Assembly (NCBI RefSeq): GCF_032854445.1
Contig: NW_027018253.1
Location: 1-51,764, forward strand
From: Liolophura sinensis
Lineage: Eukaryota > Mollusca > Polyplacophora > Chitonida > Chitonidae
Length of the DNA: 51,764 bases
Direction of reading: 5' to 3'
Position numbers and translations under genes: made by a program
Notes under the pieces: generated by a model
Database searches by the model: none
Told to the model about the DNA's origin: nothing
Seen by the model: the letters and a program-made list of their open reading frames with translations, nothing else
In this document: piece after piece, positions 49,870 through 51,764 of the stretch
How positions within the stretch are numbered: position 1 is the first letter of the stretch
How the letters are laid out: every line of letters starts with the position of its first letter

Positions 49870-51764
49870 ACTTTTGATTATAAGTTATGTGCCCTTCGGT
49901 AGCCCAGAAGACGTCAAATCTTTGGGCCAAGCCCATTTAACTCATCCAGCAATTGTCTTACTTCTAAGTCGAAGACAAACTCAATGTCTTTATCTACATG
50001 TTGAAAAACCACACCATTTGTATATAAAAACAACAAGGTACTTGATACAGTCTGCTGTAAAAAGTACAATTGAACACTGACCCACATCAATAAGGTGCCA
50101 AAAGATGCGCAATTGGGCCAGGCATCTCCAGCTGTTGAAAAATTGCAAATTTCCTTGGTTTCCATGGAGTAAGAGCCGTTGTTAGGCACGTGATTTTCAC
50201 ATAAATGCTCATTCAATTGTCGCTACAGCCAAAAGTATTGGTCGGAGAGCAACGCGGTTTGCACCATTCGATTTCTCGTCACAAAATACGTCGGATTAGC
50301 CTCTTACCAGCAGCATTGGAACAGTTTTTCCACTTTTGGATTTTTGCTTGTGCTTTTTGCTAATTCAATTCGGCTACATTTACTATGTAATATCGCGACT
50401 GGTCATTACTATATTCAACTTTTGATTATAAGTTATGTGCCCTTCGGTAGCCCAGAAGACGTCAAATCTTTGGGCCAAGCCCATTTAACTCATCCAGCAA
50501 TTGTCTTACTTCTAAGTCGAAGACAAACTCAATGTCTTTATCTACATGTTGAAAAACCACACCATTTGTATATAAAAAACACAAGGTACTTGATACAGTC
50601 TGCTGTAAAAAGTACAATTGAACACTGACCCACATCAATAAGGTGCCAAAAGATGCGCAATTGGGCCAGGCATCTCCAGCTGTTGAAAAATTGCAAATTT
50701 CCTTGGTTTCCATGGAGTAAGAGCCGTTGTTAGGCACGTGATTTTCACATAAATGCTCATTCAATTGTCGCTACAGCCAAAAGTATTGGTCGGAGAGCAA
50801 CGCGGTTTGCACCATTCGATTTCTCGTCACAAAATACGTCGGATTAGCCTCTTACCAGCAGCATTGGAACAGTTTTTCCACTTTTGGATTTTTGCTTGGG
50901 CTTTTTGCTAATTCAATTCGGCTACATTTACTATGTAATATCGCGACTGGTCATTACTATATTCAACTTTTGATTATAAGTTATGTGCCCTTCGGTAGCC
51001 CAGAAGACGTCAAATCTTTGGGCCAAGCCCATTTAACTCATCCAGCAATTGTCTTACTTCTAAGTCGAAGACAAACTCAATGTCTTTATCTACATGTTGA
51101 AAAACCACACCATTTGTATATAAAAAACACAAGGTATTTGATACAGTCTGCTGTAAAAAGTACAATTGAACACTGACCCACATCAATAAGGTGCCAAAAG
51201 ATGCGCAATTGGGCCAGGCATCTCCAGCTGTTGAAAAATTGCAAATTTCCTTGGTTTCCATGGAGTAAGAGCCGTTGTTAGGCACGTGATTTTCACATAA
51301 ATGCTCATTCAATTGTCGCTACAGCCAAAAGTATTGGTCGGAGAGCAACGCGGTTTGCACCATTCGATTTCTCGTCACAAAATACGTCGGATTAGCCTCT
51401 TACCAGCAGCACTGGAACAGCTTTTCCACTTTTGGATTTTTGCCTGGGCTTTTTGCTAATTCAATTCGGCTACATTTACTATGTAATATCGCGACTGGTC
51501 ATTACTATATTCAACTTTTGATTATAAGTTATGTGCCCTTCGGTAGCCCAGAAGACGTCAAATCTTTGGGCCAAGCCCATTTAACTCATCCAGCAATTGT
51601 CTTACTTCTAAGTCGAAGACAAACTCAATGTCTTTATCTACATGTTGAAAAACCACATCATTTTTATATAAAAAACACAAGGTACTTGATACAGTGTGCT
51701 GTAAAAAGTACAATTAAACACTGACCCACATCAATAAGGTGCCAAAAGATGCGCAATTGGGCCA
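49870..51764 (+). repeat. Monomers M92-M94 and truncated M95
   Basis: Starts 49870, 50418, 50966, 51514. M92: CA162, G203, T482. M93: G203. M94: T172, G203, C479, private changes near 447 and 456. M95: T151 with a 6-A run, private changes near 143 and 184, A203, cut by the window end at monomer base 251. M92-M93 resemble M14-M15, the only other place with T482. Confidence 0.9.

Larger units (their letters stand above)
1..51764 (+). repeat. Satellite DNA array, 548-bp monomer, 94 full copies plus 251 bases
   Basis: The sequence returns to ACTTTTGATTATAAG every 548 bases (starts 1, 548, 1096, 1644, 2192 and so on to 51514). The few departures from 548 are explained by visible small indels. All copies lie on the same strand and abut directly. 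By hand count the reference copy M16 has 218 G+C in 548 bases and 17 CpG. Shared variant sites and approximate counts among 94 full copies: G203 37 (the rest A203), CA162 13, A122 11, B 7, A502 8, hap2 5 full plus 1 partial, hap3 5 full or nearly full plus 2 partial, C477 5, G420 17, A401 10. The plus strand is an arbitrary choice. I do not recognise the family. Such arrays are typical of centromeric, pericentromeric or subtelomeric heterochromatin in eukaryotes; which applies here is not visible. Confidence 0.97.

Noticed and set aside
1-51764. CRISPR array
   Set aside because: Units are 548 bp and identical throughout; there are no short repeats with unique spacers and no cas genes.
1-51764. 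Ribosomal DNA, tRNA or 5S tandem array
   Set aside because: I see no conserved rRNA segment, no 5S-like internal promoter and no tRNA cloverleaf in the monomer.
1-51764. Transposable element, or tandem LTR/Helitron-derived array
   Set aside because: No terminal repeats, target-site duplications or transposase/reverse-transcriptase motifs are visible; the unit is too short and simple to decide an origin.
1-51764. Regular higher-order repeat with one fixed period over the whole window
   Set aside because: CA162 monomers fall at M2, 6, 14, 20, 29, 35, 50, 58, 67, 81, 84, 89 and 92, with no constant spacing. Only local strings recur.

Overview
The whole window is one uninterrupted eukaryotic-type satellite DNA array. 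A monomer of 548 bp (about 40% G+C) is repeated head to tail, always in the same orientation, from the first base to the last. Taking base 1 of the window (the start of ACTTTTGATT) as monomer base 1, I count 94 complete monomers (M1-M94) and the first 251 bases of a 95th. Most copies differ from the consensus at only a handful of positions. There are no spacers, inversions or transposon insertions, and no flanking single-copy DNA. The array therefore runs past both ends of the window, and its true length cannot be judged here. I recognise no genes, tRNA, rRNA or other functional RNA. The organism cannot be named. A 50-kb array of near-identical half-kilobase units points to a eukaryotic heterochromatic, centromeric or subtelomeric block, but nothing in the sequence settles which.

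Layout: differences between monomers fall into a limited set of shared variants, and each monomer can be typed by them. Numbers are monomer positions: B = T107+T113+C117; A122; CA162 = bases 162-163 read CA instead of AC; T172; A203 or G203; hap2 = C313+G315+T345+G373; hap3 = C313+G315+A317+A352+T363+G368+G374; A401; G420; A445; A460; C477 or C479; A497; A502; T508. The same strings of typed monomers recur in the same order at distant places. The best case is a six-monomer string at 3288-6575, 36715-39454 (one monomer fewer) and 39455-42741. A trimer recurs four times. This is a patchy, irregular higher-order organisation, as expected from repeated unequal exchange and gene conversion, not a fixed higher-order repeat.

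Two patterns stand out. First, shared variants occur only at monomer positions 107-203 and 313-508. The stretches 204-312 and 509-106 (across the monomer junction) carry only private changes, apart from a few recurrent 1-base length changes. Second, single-base insertions and deletions are concentrated in two short tracts, about 16.7-19.1 kb and 42.45-43.31 kb, which may be consensus errors in the assembly or locally decayed copies.

Open reading frames of 64-100 codons recur in every monomer, but most begin at TTG and one direction has no ATG at all. I treat them as by-products of a repeated sequence and annotate no coding gene.
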